A DNA stretch of 64,000 nt from JABDMH01 sp965223165 (GTDB lineage Bacteria > Bacteroidota > Bacteroidia > Chitinophagales > Saprospiraceae), in the NCBI GenBank assembly GCA_965223165.1, contig CBDCVQ010000009.1, positions 372,001 through 436,000 of the forward strand, written 5' to 3'. Position 1 is the stretch's first letter; each line of letters begins with the position of its first letter. The notes under the pieces were generated by a model. That model saw only the letters and a program-made list of their open reading frames with translations, ran no database searches and was not told the origin of the DNA. The translations under genes and the position numbers were made by a program. Positions 52,975 through 62,833 of this stretch are shown here, piece by piece.

Positions 52975-55900
52975 TTAAGCCTTAACGGCTCGAGAAAAGT
53001 GCTTTTTCTTTCTTACTTCTTTTGCTACGAGATCGCCAGTCAGGTCATGTACGATAGGCGTCGCGATGAAAACGGATGAGTAGGTACCGACGAATATACC
53101 AACTACCACTGCAAATGCAAAACCTTTGATGCTGCTTCCACCGAAAATGAAGAGGGTGCCTACCAGCAACAGGGTGGTGAATGAAGTGATAATCGTCCGG
53201 CTGACCGTACTGTTGACCGCCATGTTGATGACTTCCTTCTTCGACTTCTTGGTATAGGTGTTGAGATATTCTCGGATCCGGTCAAAGACGACGACCGTAT
53301 CGTTGATAGAGTATCCGATCACCGTCAGGATAGCCGCAATGAAGGCTTGATCGATTTCCATCGTCCACGGCACAATGCCCCAGAAGATGGTAAATACACT
53401 GAGCACGACCAATGTATCATGAAACAAGGCCGCGACCGCACCCAGACTATACTGCCACCGGCTAAACCGGATGAAGATGTACAAGAAGATCAGGAGCAGG
53501 GCGAAAATCGTCGCATAAATCGAACTCTCCCGAATGTCATCGGCAATCGTGGGCCCCACCTTGCTAGAGCTGATGACATGCGTACCCGAAGCATCCTGAT
53601 CCTTGAATTGATCCAAGTCGAGATTGCCCCCGACCATATTGTTGATGCCGGCGTGCATCGCCTCCAAGACTCGACTGCTCGCATCGTCCGAATCATCATC
53701 GATGAGGTAGTCGGTCAATACATTAAAGGTGCGATCGGTATCCCTGGACTTGACCACGGGTGTCGATCCCAAGGTCTCAGCCAGGCTGGTCTTGATCGTT
53801 TCCAGATCCAGATCGATCCCATCGTCGAAGGCTATGCTGTACGAATATCCTCCCTTGAAGTCCACGCCCAGGTCAAAACCCTTGCTGATATAAGACACCG
53901 CACCGAGTCCGATGATGATACCGGAGATGACGTAGGCAATCTTGCGCTTGCCCAGCCAATCGATGGTCAGGTTGGCAAAGGCTCCCTTACTGGGTGGTGT
54001 CCAAAAGGAGATCGAGTTTCCCCTGTTCATCCACCAGTCAATCAACAGACGGGAGAAGAGGACCGCCGTAAAGAGGGAGAAAATCACCCCGATGATCAAT
54101 ACGACGGCAAAACCCTTGATCGGCCCCTGACCAAAGTAAGACAGGACGAAGGCCACCAAGATGGTCGTCACGTTGGCATCGATGATAGCGCTATAGCTAT
54201 GTCTAAATCCATCGCCAATGGCTACCAGCGTTGATTTGCCTGACCGCAACTCCTCTCGGATGCGCTCAAAGATGATCACGTTGGCGTCCACCGCCATACC
54301 AATCGTCAGTACCACACCGGCGATACCGGGCAACGTCAACACCGCTCCATAAGAAGCCAATGCACCGAAGATGAAAAACAGGTTGGCAAACAATGCCAGA
54401 ATCGATACGATGCCAGCTCCACCATAGTAGAAGAGCATGAAAGCCAGCAATAAGCCAAACCCCACAATCAAGGATTTGAGCGATCGACTGATATTCTCCT
54501 CGCCCAGAGAAGGACCTACTGTGGCCTCTTGAACGATTTTGGTCTTCGCGGGCAGTTTTCCGATCTGCAGAATATTGGCCAGATCTCTCCCCTCTTGAAT
54601 GCTAAAATCTCCGGTGATCTGCGAGTCTCCCGTCGTGATTGCGTTCTGTACCCGGGGAGCAGATACTACCTCGTCATCTAGGAGAATAGCGATCTCGCGG
54701 TTATTGTCCTGCGCGGCTCGCGTCGTCATCTCTCCCCAGGTCCGGGCTCCCTGGTTATCCATACTGAGAGACACAGCCACCTGCTGAGTCATTGGATCCG
54801 GCTGCGACGTGGCTCGAGTAACTCGATCGCCCTCCAGCGGGGCGGCGTCCGTTCCGCGCTTCTTTTTCAGCGCATAGAGTTGGTAGCGGTTGGTAGACTC
54901 TCCCGTCTCGAAGTCCTTGTAGGGTTTTTGCCCCCACCGAAACAGCACATCCTGGGGAAATAAACTACGTACTTCCGGCGATGCTAGCAGTGCGTCCACC
55001 TGATCCTTCTTGTTCTTATCCGCCACACCCATGACACACAGTTGGAATGCTGTGGCTCCGCTGGCGGTACCAATATTCAGGTCAAGAATTTCAAGCAGGG
55101 GGCCTCGGTCATCAAAGGGACTGCTCGGAGTGTTTGACTCCACTACATTCGGCGTAGAGTCCCCCGTTTCATTGCCTAGGGAGTCCAGCACCGGCGTCCA
55201 GATGGTATCCATCTGCACTTCAGGCTCATCTTCCACGGCTGATGTATCACCTGCGGCGAGGCGTTTGAGCTTGGCATCTGCCTCCACAAACGCGTTGAGC
55301 ACGCCGGGGTCAGAGACTCGATAGACATCCCGAAACTCTAGCTTGGCCGCACTTTGTAAGAACGACCTGGCCCGCTCGGGGTTATCAATACCCGGCAGTT
55401 CGACGATAATCAAGTCGCGGGCAGCATCCAGACTGACATTGGGTTGTACTACGCCCAATTTGTCGATCCGATCTTTCAATCGCTTAAAGGTCAGGTCGAC
55501 CGTCTCATTGGCATTCCTGCGGATGAGTTGTACCACTTCAGCGTCGGAGGTCTCAAAATTGATCTCGTCGCGCAGACCGGCATTTCTTGAAAAGATAGCG
55601 GCCAGACTTCGGTCGCCGTCGAGCTTACTGTACTCCTGAGCAAACAGAGTCACATAGTCAGACTGTGCACTGGCCATGGCCACATCCGCACTGTCCAGTG
55701 CCTGCAAAAAGGTAGGGTCCTTGCTGTCATTCGAAAGTGCACGAATGAAATCCCTGAGATCTACCTGAAGTACCACACTCATTCCACCCTTGAGGTCTAG
55801 TCCGAGGGCTAGTTGTTGCCCCTTCAGCTCCTCATAGGTGTACTTCTTGATGAGCGGCACACTGAAAATCTCTTCAGATGACATCGAGTCGAGGTAGGCA

Positions 55901-56082
55901 ATTCTGGCAGCCTTAGCCACCAACTTTGCTTCGTCCTCATTCGCCGCCTGCTGGGCAGCGATCTCAGCCTGCTCCTCTGCTTGCTTCTCGACTTTTCGGG
56001 TCGGAAGTATGAGCAGATATTGGACCAGACACACCAATGCCATCACAACAAGAAAAAACTTTACTACTCCTTTGCCTTGCAT
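52975..56082 (-). CDS. secDF: Fused protein translocase subunit SecDF
   Basis: SecD and SecF are fused in one 1035-residue protein, as is usual in Bacteroidota. It uses the proton gradient to help Sec export on the periplasmic side. SecD landmarks include GLDLKGGMSVVLQVDL (about 110-125) and the VVLTIGMAVDANVIIFERIREEL membrane motif, given here as GMAVDANVIIFERI. The SecF half begins with DLGVDFKGGYSYSIAF and ends with GYSINDTVVVFDRIREY. The start at 56082 (MQGKGVVKFF) places the first helix at the N-terminus; the frame stays open to 56172. A terminator follows. Confidence 0.96.
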   Translation of the reverse strand: MQGKGVVKFFLVVMALVCLVQYLLILPTRKVEKQAEEQAEIAAQQAANEDEAKLVAKAARIAYLDSMSSEEIFSVPLIKKYTYEELKGQQLALGLDLKGGMSVVLQVDLRDFIRALSNDSKDPTFLQALDSADVAMASAQSDYVTLFAQEYSKLDGDRSLAAIFSRNAGLRDEINFETSDAEVVQLIRRNANETVDLTFKRLKDRIDKLGVVQPNVSLDAARDLIIVELPGIDNPERARSFLQSAAKLEFRDVYRVSDPGVLNAFVEADAKLKRLAAGDTSAVEDEPEVQMDTIWTPVLDSLGNETGDSTPNVVESNTPSSPFDDRGPLLEILDLNIGTASGATAFQLCVMGVADKNKKDQVDALLASPEVRSLFPQDVLFRWGQKPYKDFETGESTNRYQLYALKKKRGTDAAPLEGDRVTRATSQPDPMTQQVAVSLSMDNQGARTWGEMTTRAAQDNNREIAILLDDEVVSAPRVQNAITTGDSQITGDFSIQEGRDLANILQIGKLPAKTKIVQEATVGPSLGEENISRSLKSLIVGFGLLLAFMLFYYGGAGIVSILALFANLFFIFGALASYGAVLTLPGIAGVVLTIGMAVDANVIIFERIREELRSGKSTLVAIGDGFRHSYSAIIDANVTTILVAFVLSYFGQGPIKGFAVVLIIGVIFSLFTAVLFSRLLIDWWMNRGNSISFWTPPSKGAFANLTIDWLGKRKIAYVISGIIIGLGAVSYISKGFDLGVDFKGGYSYSIAFDDGIDLDLETIKTSLAETLGSTPVVKSRDTDRTFNVLTDYLIDDDSDDASSRVLEAMHAGINNMVGGNLDLDQFKDQDASGTHVISSSKVGPTIADDIRESSIYATIFALLLIFLYIFIRFSRWQYSLGAVAALFHDTLVVLSVFTIFWGIVPWTMEIDQAFIAAILTVIGYSINDTVVVFDRIREYLNTYTKKSKKEVINMAVNSTVSRTIITSFTTLLLVGTLFIFGGSSIKGFAFAVVVGIFVGTYSSVFIATPIVHDLTGDLVAKEVRKKKHFSRAVKA

Positions 56083-56121
56083 TGTTAATGGTGAATTAAG
56101 CTCGTTTCTGAAAAATTTGCG

Positions 56122-56129
56122 CAAATATA
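56122..56129 (-). promoter_or_regulatory. Candidate -7 element TATATTTG for secDF
   Basis: On the minus strand TATATTTG matches TAnnTTTG, with a CTTGG-like -33 element about 17-18 bases upstream. It lies about 40 bases before the secDF start. Confidence 0.45.
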
Positions 56130-56449
56130 AGCTTTTTGACCAAGTGCCATTGGGGTCCAAAGACGAATCCACGGAACTTGTAGACGAGCGAAAACGCCCT
56201 GGATTTGACGATAGTATGATGGCCGCATGTCATATGTTGCTCCCCTGATCCTTAATCAGATAGCTAAGGCGAGAACATTGCCGTGCTTGCGTCTTCCAAA
56301 AAAGTGAAGATCATCTTGTGGGATGGCCGTATTTGCTCCGTCCTGATAGTGGAAAGCCGCTGTAGAGATAGTCTCCAAATTGATTATTACATTGCGGCTG
56401 CGACCACCGAAATTTTGTTATTACTCTTATCATTAAAATCTGACTAAAC

Positions 56450-56929
56450 ATGGGATTATTTTCTTTTCTGAAGAAGGCAGGATCAAACATTTTCAAATCG
56501 GCAGAACGTAAAGCGGAAGAAGCGGCCGAAGAAGCAGCCGCACGCAAGGAGCAAATGCTAGTTGCCCTGCGAGGTGTGATCAATGGCCTCGCACTACCTA
56601 TCGAAAACCTGGACCTCGACGTAGAGGACGACAAAGTAACCGTCTACGGACAAACAGAATCTCAAGCGGACAAGGAAAAAATCATTTTGGCCCTGGGCAA
56701 TGTCGCCGGTATCGCCACCGTGGATGACAGGATCTCGGTCGTCGTTCCTGCACCCGAGGCTACTTTCTACGAAGTGCAGAGCGGAGACTCCCTCTCAAAA
56801 ATTGCCAAGGCACATTACGGGGACGCTATGAAGTATCCGGTCATCTTTGAGGCCAATAAGCCGATGCTCTCCGATCCAGACAAGATTTATCCAGGGCAGG
56901 TGTTGAGAATACCTCCCCTCGAAGGATAG
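56450..56929 (+). CDS. BON-LysM protein (YgaU/Kbp-like)
   Basis: The 159-residue protein has a charged N-terminus, a BON domain (about 55-100, LDLDVEDDKVTVYGQTES) and a C-terminal LysM domain (YEVQSGDSLSKIAKAHYGDA, ending GQVLRIPP). The order and size match the potassium-binding protein Kbp/YgaU of enterobacteria. It has no signal peptide, so it is probably cytoplasmic. It is divergent from secDF and followed by a terminator. Confidence 0.88.
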   Translation: MGLFSFLKKAGSNIFKSAERKAEEAAEEAAARKEQMLVALRGVINGLALPIENLDLDVEDDKVTVYGQTESQADKEKIILALGNVAGIATVDDRISVVVPAPEATFYEVQSGDSLSKIAKAHYGDAMKYPVIFEANKPMLSDPDKIYPGQVLRIPPLEG

Positions 56930-56973
56930 CATGGCTGTAGGCTAACGGACCGCGGTCCGATATCTAACGAGAT

Positions 56974-56999
56974 AAGGCCTCCCATTTCGGGGGCCTTTT
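56974..56999 (+). terminator. Terminator hairpin after the BON-LysM gene
   Basis: AAGGCC-t-CCC pairs with GGG-GGCCTT around an ATTTC loop, followed by TT. It lies 45 bases after the stop at 56929 and before the convergent gene end at 57029, so it may serve both strands. Confidence 0.65.
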
Positions 57000-57028
57000 G
57001 CATGGGAGCACCTGTGTGGTCGGGCGGT

Positions 57029-58138
57029 CTATGATCCACCCGCAAACCACCTCGCCATCACCTGTTGCGCCGGCTTATTCTGCGGCGTAAAGTCCACATT
57101 GGCTGCACCGCCTGCCCGGGCATGATTGCCTCTCCATTGCCAAATCAGGGCTCCCTCAAACCATGATTCTTCCCAAAAGGTCCGAAAGAAGGCCTCGTAG
57201 CAGTTGGCTTGCGTCTGCGTGGAGAGATTCTTGGTCAGCGCCTTGTCCCCATCCACCCACTCCCAGGGAGATGCTGCGGCATCGTCCGTACTCTTATAAC
57301 CGACCTCGGTGAATAGGACCGGCTTGTCAAACTTCTGCTGCACCCGCCGTATCGCTGCCACGTGTGGCTTCCACGCCTGGCGTAGTTCGGACACAGAGGG
57401 CTCGGGGGTCTCACACAGCGGAAAATAGGCTTGGATGCCAATGTAGTCCAAGTCCGCCCAGAAGTCGATCGCTTCGTACTCTTCGTACCAGTTGGCTGCG
57501 TAAAAGACTTGCCCTCGGTACACGGCGCGCACGTCCGCGATCAATGCGCGCCAGAAGGTCGACCGGCGCTTTGTCAAACTCGCGAGCTCCGTGCCAATGC
57601 AAAAATGCGACGCTCCCAGCCGCTCACTAAGTCGCGCGTAGTGCAAGATAAAAGCACGGTAGTTACGCGCCCAAAGCTCAAATTCATGCGTCTGCTCGAA
57701 GGCAATATCCGACCGCCATTTTCCGGCATTAGTACGCATCCAGATGTGTGGTTTGACGATCAATTGCAGGCCCAGATCTTGCGCCTGCCCGGCCAGTTGG
57801 GCATACAGAGAGTCTCGATGCGCTCCTCCCCTACGCCGCCCTCCAAACCTGAGATTGGGATCATCCGCATATTCTTGGTAGGCATAGGGTACGAGCACCA
57901 AGTGACGTACATGGTTTTGGACCAATTCCTCCAGTTGGTACTGGCCGTCTCTCGAGTGGGAAAAGTAATGTACGCCCTGAATCATCTGCCGCTGGGTCCG
58001 CTGCTCCCAGATGGGACTACGGGGAAGGCACGAGGCATCAAGCACCGGGACATCGGCTGGCCTTTCCCGACCTGCGCAACCGGTCAGCCCCAAGAGAACC
58101 ATCCAGATCGCCATGCCGACGACAAATTTTGCCTTCAT
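57029..58138 (-). CDS. GH113-like glycoside hydrolase lipoprotein
   Basis: The 369-residue lipoprotein (IWMVLLGLTGCAG lipobox) has a TIM-barrel fold of the GH113 kind. HFCIGTELASLTKR supplies the acid/base Glu and PVLFTEVGYKSTDD the nucleophile Glu; WQWRG lies near the end. GH113 enzymes act on beta-mannan and related glycans, but the true substrate is not known. It follows the dehydrogenase gene by only two bases, so both are probably one transcript. Confidence 0.72.
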   Translation of the reverse strand: MKAKFVVGMAIWMVLLGLTGCAGRERPADVPVLDASCLPRSPIWEQRTQRQMIQGVHYFSHSRDGQYQLEELVQNHVRHLVLVPYAYQEYADDPNLRFGGRRRGGAHRDSLYAQLAGQAQDLGLQLIVKPHIWMRTNAGKWRSDIAFEQTHEFELWARNYRAFILHYARLSERLGASHFCIGTELASLTKRRSTFWRALIADVRAVYRGQVFYAANWYEEYEAIDFWADLDYIGIQAYFPLCETPEPSVSELRQAWKPHVAAIRRVQQKFDKPVLFTEVGYKSTDDAAASPWEWVDGDKALTKNLSTQTQANCYEAFFRTFWEESWFEGALIWQWRGNHARAGGAANVDFTPQNKPAQQVMARWFAGGS

Positions 58139-58140
58139 AT

Positions 58141-59088
58141 TTAGACCACTCTATGCTGCGTGTCACCGCGAGTAAAGGAGCCGATATTGTCGGCAACCAT
58201 TTGTATCAGGGTTTTGCGAGCCTCCACACTTGACCAGGCCATGTGTGGTGTGATAATCACATTAGGCGCGTGGATGAGCGGATTGCGATCGCGGGGAGGC
58301 TCCAGGGACAGCACGTCCAAGGCGGCACCAGCGATCTGTCCAGCAGAAAGTGCAGACACAAGGTCAGCTTCATTGATCAGCGCACCACGACCCGTATTGA
58401 TCACGTAGGCGGTGGGCTTCATCAGATCTAAGGCCGACCGATTGATCATGCCTCTGGTGCGATCGGTGAGGGGGGTGTGCAGCGTGACGAAGTCGCTGGT
58501 AGCAAAAAGCTCCTCCCGATCTACTCTCTTGACGTCACCATCGCTTTTGCTCGATCTCCGCAGCGCCTGAAGATGCATGCCAAAGGCCTGGGCCAGGGCG
58601 CCCACGCGCGACCCAATCATGCCATAGCCAATGATGCCCAAGGTCTTATCACGCAACTCGGTGACACTGTGCAAGGCATAGGTAAAGTCATCCTGCGCAG
58701 ACCAGTCTCCTGCCCTCACCGATCTGGCATAGGTACCCACCCGATTGGTTAATGCCAGCATGAGGGCGAGGGTGTGCTGTGCGACGGAGTCTGATCCATA
58801 GCCCACCGCATTGAAGACCGCAATACCCCGTTCTTCTGCTGCCTTGATATCAACATTGTCGTAGCCGGTCGCCAGCAGGCAGACCGCTTTGAGGGTGGAG
58901 ACCCGGTCAATACTGTCGCGATCCAGGCGGTATTTATTAACCACCAATACATCTGCCCTAGCCGCTCGATCATCAAATTCACTCGGCTGCGTGCGATCGT
59001 ATACCTTGACCTCTCCCCACTTCATTAATGGATCCCAGGTCAAGTCACCCGGGTTCACGGTATATCCATCCAGTACGACGACTCTCAT
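58141..59088 (-). CDS. D-2-hydroxyacid dehydrogenase
   Basis: From ATG 59088 (MRVVVLDGYTVNPGDLTWD) the protein has 315 residues. It has the NAD-binding motif GIIGYGMIGSRVG, catalytic Arg in NTGRGALINEADL, catalytic Glu region in AALDVLSLEPP and catalytic His in IITPHMAW. The N-terminal GYTVNPGDLTW is typical of glycerate/hydroxypyruvate dehydrogenases, so hydroxypyruvate reduction is the best guess. It is the first gene of a pair with the GH113-like lipoprotein. Confidence 0.88.
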   Translation of the reverse strand: MRVVVLDGYTVNPGDLTWDPLMKWGEVKVYDRTQPSEFDDRAARADVLVVNKYRLDRDSIDRVSTLKAVCLLATGYDNVDIKAAEERGIAVFNAVGYGSDSVAQHTLALMLALTNRVGTYARSVRAGDWSAQDDFTYALHSVTELRDKTLGIIGYGMIGSRVGALAQAFGMHLQALRRSSKSDGDVKRVDREELFATSDFVTLHTPLTDRTRGMINRSALDLMKPTAYVINTGRGALINEADLVSALSAGQIAGAALDVLSLEPPRDRNPLIHAPNVIITPHMAWSSVEARKTLIQMVADNIGSFTRGDTQHRVV

Positions 59089-59266
59089 ATGCCAGCATTG
59101 CGAATCCATGAAAATAGCAAAACACTGGCTGGCCCCTTGGCCGGGCCCAAATACCTTTCAATACCCCACCAGAACACCCGCAGCAAAGAGGCTGGGGAAG
59201 ACGCTAAGAGGGTTAGCAGGGGCCAGGCGAAACGCTCACTTACCAGGGAAAGCCTGCTGCACTGGC

Positions 59267-60367
59267 CTACTCATTGAGGGCCCAGTCATATTCCAAGAAA
59301 CTAACTTCGGCGCTGGCATTTGCCTGGGTGGCCGCGTAGCGGTTTAGGTAGCTGATCAGGTCACCAAAATCTGCAGCGTACCACTCAAATATCTTTGACA
59401 CCCGGACCTCTCTCTCGCCTACCTCATTGTACTTGGCATCATTGATAAAAGAGCGCGTGCGTTGATCGAGTAAGGTCTCCACATTAGAGGCAGTATAGGC
59501 TTGGTTTGCCAAGGGTGGACAGGACTTGGCCGCACAATTTACGGCAAAGTGGATGCGCGGTTCATTGAATTTAGGTCGAATCACCTTGTGCTCCACATCA
59601 TTGAGGGAGTAGGTGGCAGCACCGATCTTGATCCAGCTTCGGTCCCAGGCTTTGCCCCCATCCAAGTTCATGATACTCGCCACGGGGTAATTGTCCACGA
59701 TGAGCTTAATGGTAAAGGCATTGTATACATTGATCCAGTAAGCGAGCCGCTCGGGTCGCGTCCAGGAGGATTTGGGTGGGTGGTTACGCAGCGACTCGAG
59801 ATAATCGTTCAGTGCTTGCTTGTCCGCTACGATCCCGGCATAGTTGACCGCGCCTTGGCGGGAGACATGTTTCTGCAAGAGTTTGTCAAAGGCCTGGTGG
59901 GCATGAAAGTCCGTTTGAATGCCCGGGGCCGGGGCCCCATCCGGCGGCGACCGAAAGTCATGGGAATCATGCGGGGTTTCGTGCTCAATCCCGTCGCTTT
60001 CTGGCGCTACTTCTATCTCCCTTGGCTTAGTAGCGGATGCGCTAGCTGTATCATTTATATCCTCCACCACACTCCCGGTTGAGCCGATGTGAGCATGCCC
60101 ATCCTCCACCGAAGTAGCTGCCGGCGTCGACGCCTCGATGGTCGACTGTTCTATCGTTTCCACTCCAGTATCGAGGGGGTCAGCAGACGGCGGTAGGTCT
60201 TGCGCCACGTGGGCCGATTCGGACGGCGGGGCATCGTTGGCTCCTGCAGGGTCAAGCTCCTGATTCGGACTCGATCCGCAGGTCCAGGCGATCAAGCAGA
60301 GGATAAGGATAGTCGTGGTCACAGGCAGTATGTCTTCGTACGGGTGGCTATCGAAAAAATTCAACAT
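59267..60367 (-). CDS. Membrane-anchored DUF547 protein
   Basis: The 366-residue protein has an N-terminal hydrophobic segment (TTTILILCLIAWTCGSS, possibly a lipoprotein signal), a 110-residue low-complexity linker rich in Ser, Ala and Glu, and a C-terminal DUF547 domain (about 160-340) with WINVYNAFTIKLIVDN and HFAVNCAAKSCPPL. The conserved Cys/His of that domain hint at a cysteine-hydrolase-like fold, but no activity is established. The ATG at 60367 is preferred to the longer frame. Confidence 0.8.
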   Translation of the reverse strand: MLNFFDSHPYEDILPVTTTILILCLIAWTCGSSPNQELDPAGANDAPPSESAHVAQDLPPSADPLDTGVETIEQSTIEASTPAATSVEDGHAHIGSTGSVVEDINDTASASATKPREIEVAPESDGIEHETPHDSHDFRSPPDGAPAPGIQTDFHAHQAFDKLLQKHVSRQGAVNYAGIVADKQALNDYLESLRNHPPKSSWTRPERLAYWINVYNAFTIKLIVDNYPVASIMNLDGGKAWDRSWIKIGAATYSLNDVEHKVIRPKFNEPRIHFAVNCAAKSCPPLANQAYTASNVETLLDQRTRSFINDAKYNEVGEREVRVSKIFEWYAADFGDLISYLNRYAATQANASAEVSFLEYDWALNE

Positions 60368-60503
60368 TGATAACCTCAAAAGTAGTGACTGAGTTTCTTA
60401 AGGCAAGTTAAAAGATGCACCGCTAGCGACATATGACACTTGTGCAAGGTATGTCGCGTGGTGCTACAAGACACAGTCCTACCATCCTTAAGTAGACCAT
60501 CAA

Positions 60504-62756
60504 CTACAATTCAAGATCAAGACGCAACGTGACATTTCTCGGGGCGGCCAGGAGCCCTGGTCTGACGCTGTACTCGTTGTTGAGCGCATTTTTGAGCAGA
60601 GCAGTGCAACGGAGTTGATCGGACAGTTGATAAGTCAGGCGTAGATCGGTCACCGTGTACCCCCGGTGAGTCCGCCGAAACTCCTGCAGTCCGGGCACAA
60701 AAAGCTCAAAGATCGCGTCCACTGCCTCCATATGGCTGTTGCGCTGTAGGCTGATCCCAGCCTTGAGTTTTTTGCCGCCCGTCTGAAAGTCAAACTTGAT
60801 CAAATGCTTGGATCGATACTTCAAGATATTGTAGTCGACAGACGAGGCCAGCGAATCTCGTTCGGTGAAGTCCTGAAAGCGGGGGTCTATGTAGGTGTAG
60901 CCGGCCGTCAGCGCCGACTCCAGGCCCAGTACCTGCCCGCCTCCATTGACACTAAAATCCAGTCCTCGGATCCGGGTGTCCCCGACGTTTTGCGACTGAA
61001 AGCCCTCGATCAAGCCGGTGAAGACAAACTCCATCATATCCTGATATTCAGACCAGTACAGAGCCAGATCGGCAAACCCTTGAAAGCCATCGACCTCAAA
61101 GCCTTGTTTCACGCCCACTTCGCCACTCCACCCGGTCTCTGATTGCAAGCCAGGGTTGGGAGAAACGAGTGTAGGACCAAAACTGGTGCTGATAAATTTC
61201 TCGGCGATGGTGGGGTAGCGATAGCCCTGCCCCCAGGAGGCTCTCAAATAGGTGGCCCGATGCAGTTGGTAGTTGAGTCCGAGGCGGAAGACAGGCTTGC
61301 TTTCGCTGGCCTTGCCTCCGGGAATGAGATCATTGCCGACCCGGCTAGGACCGATCACCGTGTTTCGCTCATAGCGTATCCCGGCATTGGCCGTCAGCCG
61401 ATTGAAGAACTTCTTCTCCAACTGAAAATACCCTGCAAAATTATTGCTGGTAAAGGTGGTGTCTCCGTACAACTCCGCATTGACCAGCGTGTGGATGCCC
61501 ACCAAGCCAAATGTCGCCACGGCATCCCAGCTCGGGAGTCGGTTGAGGTACTGGTACTCCCCATAGTAGAGCGTGCTTTGATTGGATCGGTTGGCGTTGT
61601 TTTCGTTGTCGACGTCAAAGAAGCGTCCCTTGAACTCGTGGCGGTCGCCCTTCTTGCCCAAAATCTTTATGTACGGATCGATGTAATAGCGTAGATAATC
61701 ACCGGTAGAATAGTTGGAGGAATCCCCTTGGTAGGCCCTCGCCTCGTGATCCATCCAAAAGAAGAAGTCTTGATCAATGCCCCGGTTGATGCTGACGTGT
61801 GCTCCCACTTCCATACCTAGGGAAGGTCGGTAGCGCACCTTGGATGTCAGTCTGCCGTACTGATCGTACCATTCGCGCTGAAAACTCTTCCGGTCCATGT
61901 AGTAGAAGCTATGCACCAGGTCAAATTTGCCCACGCGCCGACGGTCGTTGAGACTCAGCCCAAACTCTCGCGGTGCCGTGCTCCACCACTGCTTAGCCTT
62001 ATCCTGGGGCGACATATATGATCCGTAAAACAACGACGCCTTGGTGACCGGATTGTCCGTGGCATAAGCCGTACGGACGTTGATAATACCGTTGAGCGCC
62101 GATGAACCATAAAGGGCGGAAGATGCTCCTTTCACGATTTCCATCTGGGCAATGTTTTCGACCGGAAAGTCGTCCCACGAGGGAAATCCGGCATCGACCT
62201 GCAGGGCCGGAATGTCATCGACCAGCAACAGCACCCGGCTTCCTGCCCCGTAGGAAAATCCGCTGCCCCCACGTATGTTGGCTTGTCCATCAATGATACT
62301 GACGCCGGCGACCTTGTCCAGCACATCATCGATGGAGGTAGTGTTGACCTGTTCAACCAGACTGGGCTTGAGCACCTCGAGGGAGACAGTCGTCTCTCCC
62401 AGGGGTTTTTCAAATTTACCCGTCGTGATGGTAATTTCTCTTAGCAGGCTGGTTTCGACCGTCATGGTCAGGATTCCCACATCCAGACTGTCTTTCTGCG
62501 GCACGTCCAATGATCGTTCGAGAGGGACGTAGCCGATAAAACGTACGAGCAGTTGATAGCTACCTGGGGCCAGCGCAAGCGCAAACCGCCCGTCCCGATC
62601 GGTCAGGACACCCCTCTCACCGGCCTGTACGGTGGCAGAAATGAGTGGCTCACCCGTCTGCGTGTCCTGCACGTGCCCAAACAACATCACCTCCTGTGCA
62701 GGCAGACTGAGATGTGCCCAAAAAAGGCAAAGACTGGCAGCAAGGCATTTTAACAT
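60504..62756 (-). CDS. TonB-dependent outer-membrane receptor
   Basis: From the ATG at 62756 the 750-residue protein has a signal peptide (CLAASLCLFWAHLSLPAQ), a carboxypeptidase-D-like extension (GHVQDTQTGEPLISATV), a plug (VDDVLDKVAGVSIIDGQANI-type sequence: SIDDVLDKVAGVS, IRGGSGFSYGAG) and a barrel. It takes up a siderophore, vitamin or oligosaccharide driven by TonB; no SusD gene is adjacent, so it is not a standard SusCD pair. It ends in an aromatic-hydrophobic strand (TLRLDLEL). Confidence 0.9.
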   Translation of the reverse strand: MLKCLAASLCLFWAHLSLPAQEVMLFGHVQDTQTGEPLISATVQAGERGVLTDRDGRFALALAPGSYQLLVRFIGYVPLERSLDVPQKDSLDVGILTMTVETSLLREITITTGKFEKPLGETTVSLEVLKPSLVEQVNTTSIDDVLDKVAGVSIIDGQANIRGGSGFSYGAGSRVLLLVDDIPALQVDAGFPSWDDFPVENIAQMEIVKGASSALYGSSALNGIINVRTAYATDNPVTKASLFYGSYMSPQDKAKQWWSTAPREFGLSLNDRRRVGKFDLVHSFYYMDRKSFQREWYDQYGRLTSKVRYRPSLGMEVGAHVSINRGIDQDFFFWMDHEARAYQGDSSNYSTGDYLRYYIDPYIKILGKKGDRHEFKGRFFDVDNENNANRSNQSTLYYGEYQYLNRLPSWDAVATFGLVGIHTLVNAELYGDTTFTSNNFAGYFQLEKKFFNRLTANAGIRYERNTVIGPSRVGNDLIPGGKASESKPVFRLGLNYQLHRATYLRASWGQGYRYPTIAEKFISTSFGPTLVSPNPGLQSETGWSGEVGVKQGFEVDGFQGFADLALYWSEYQDMMEFVFTGLIEGFQSQNVGDTRIRGLDFSVNGGGQVLGLESALTAGYTYIDPRFQDFTERDSLASSVDYNILKYRSKHLIKFDFQTGGKKLKAGISLQRNSHMEAVDAIFELFVPGLQEFRRTHRGYTVTDLRLTYQLSDQLRCTALLKNALNNEYSVRPGLLAAPRNVTLRLDLEL

Positions 62757-62833
62757 CTCCTCCCTATCGCTTTCGGTTATTTTTTTCTGATCTTGACATA
62801 AAATGACCAATCCAAGAGGCTAAAACTGGAATT

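Noticed and set aside
53347..54234. Long + strand ORF (295 codons) opposite secDF
   Set aside because: It lies wholly within secDF on the other strand and has no motif; codon bias of secDF produces it.
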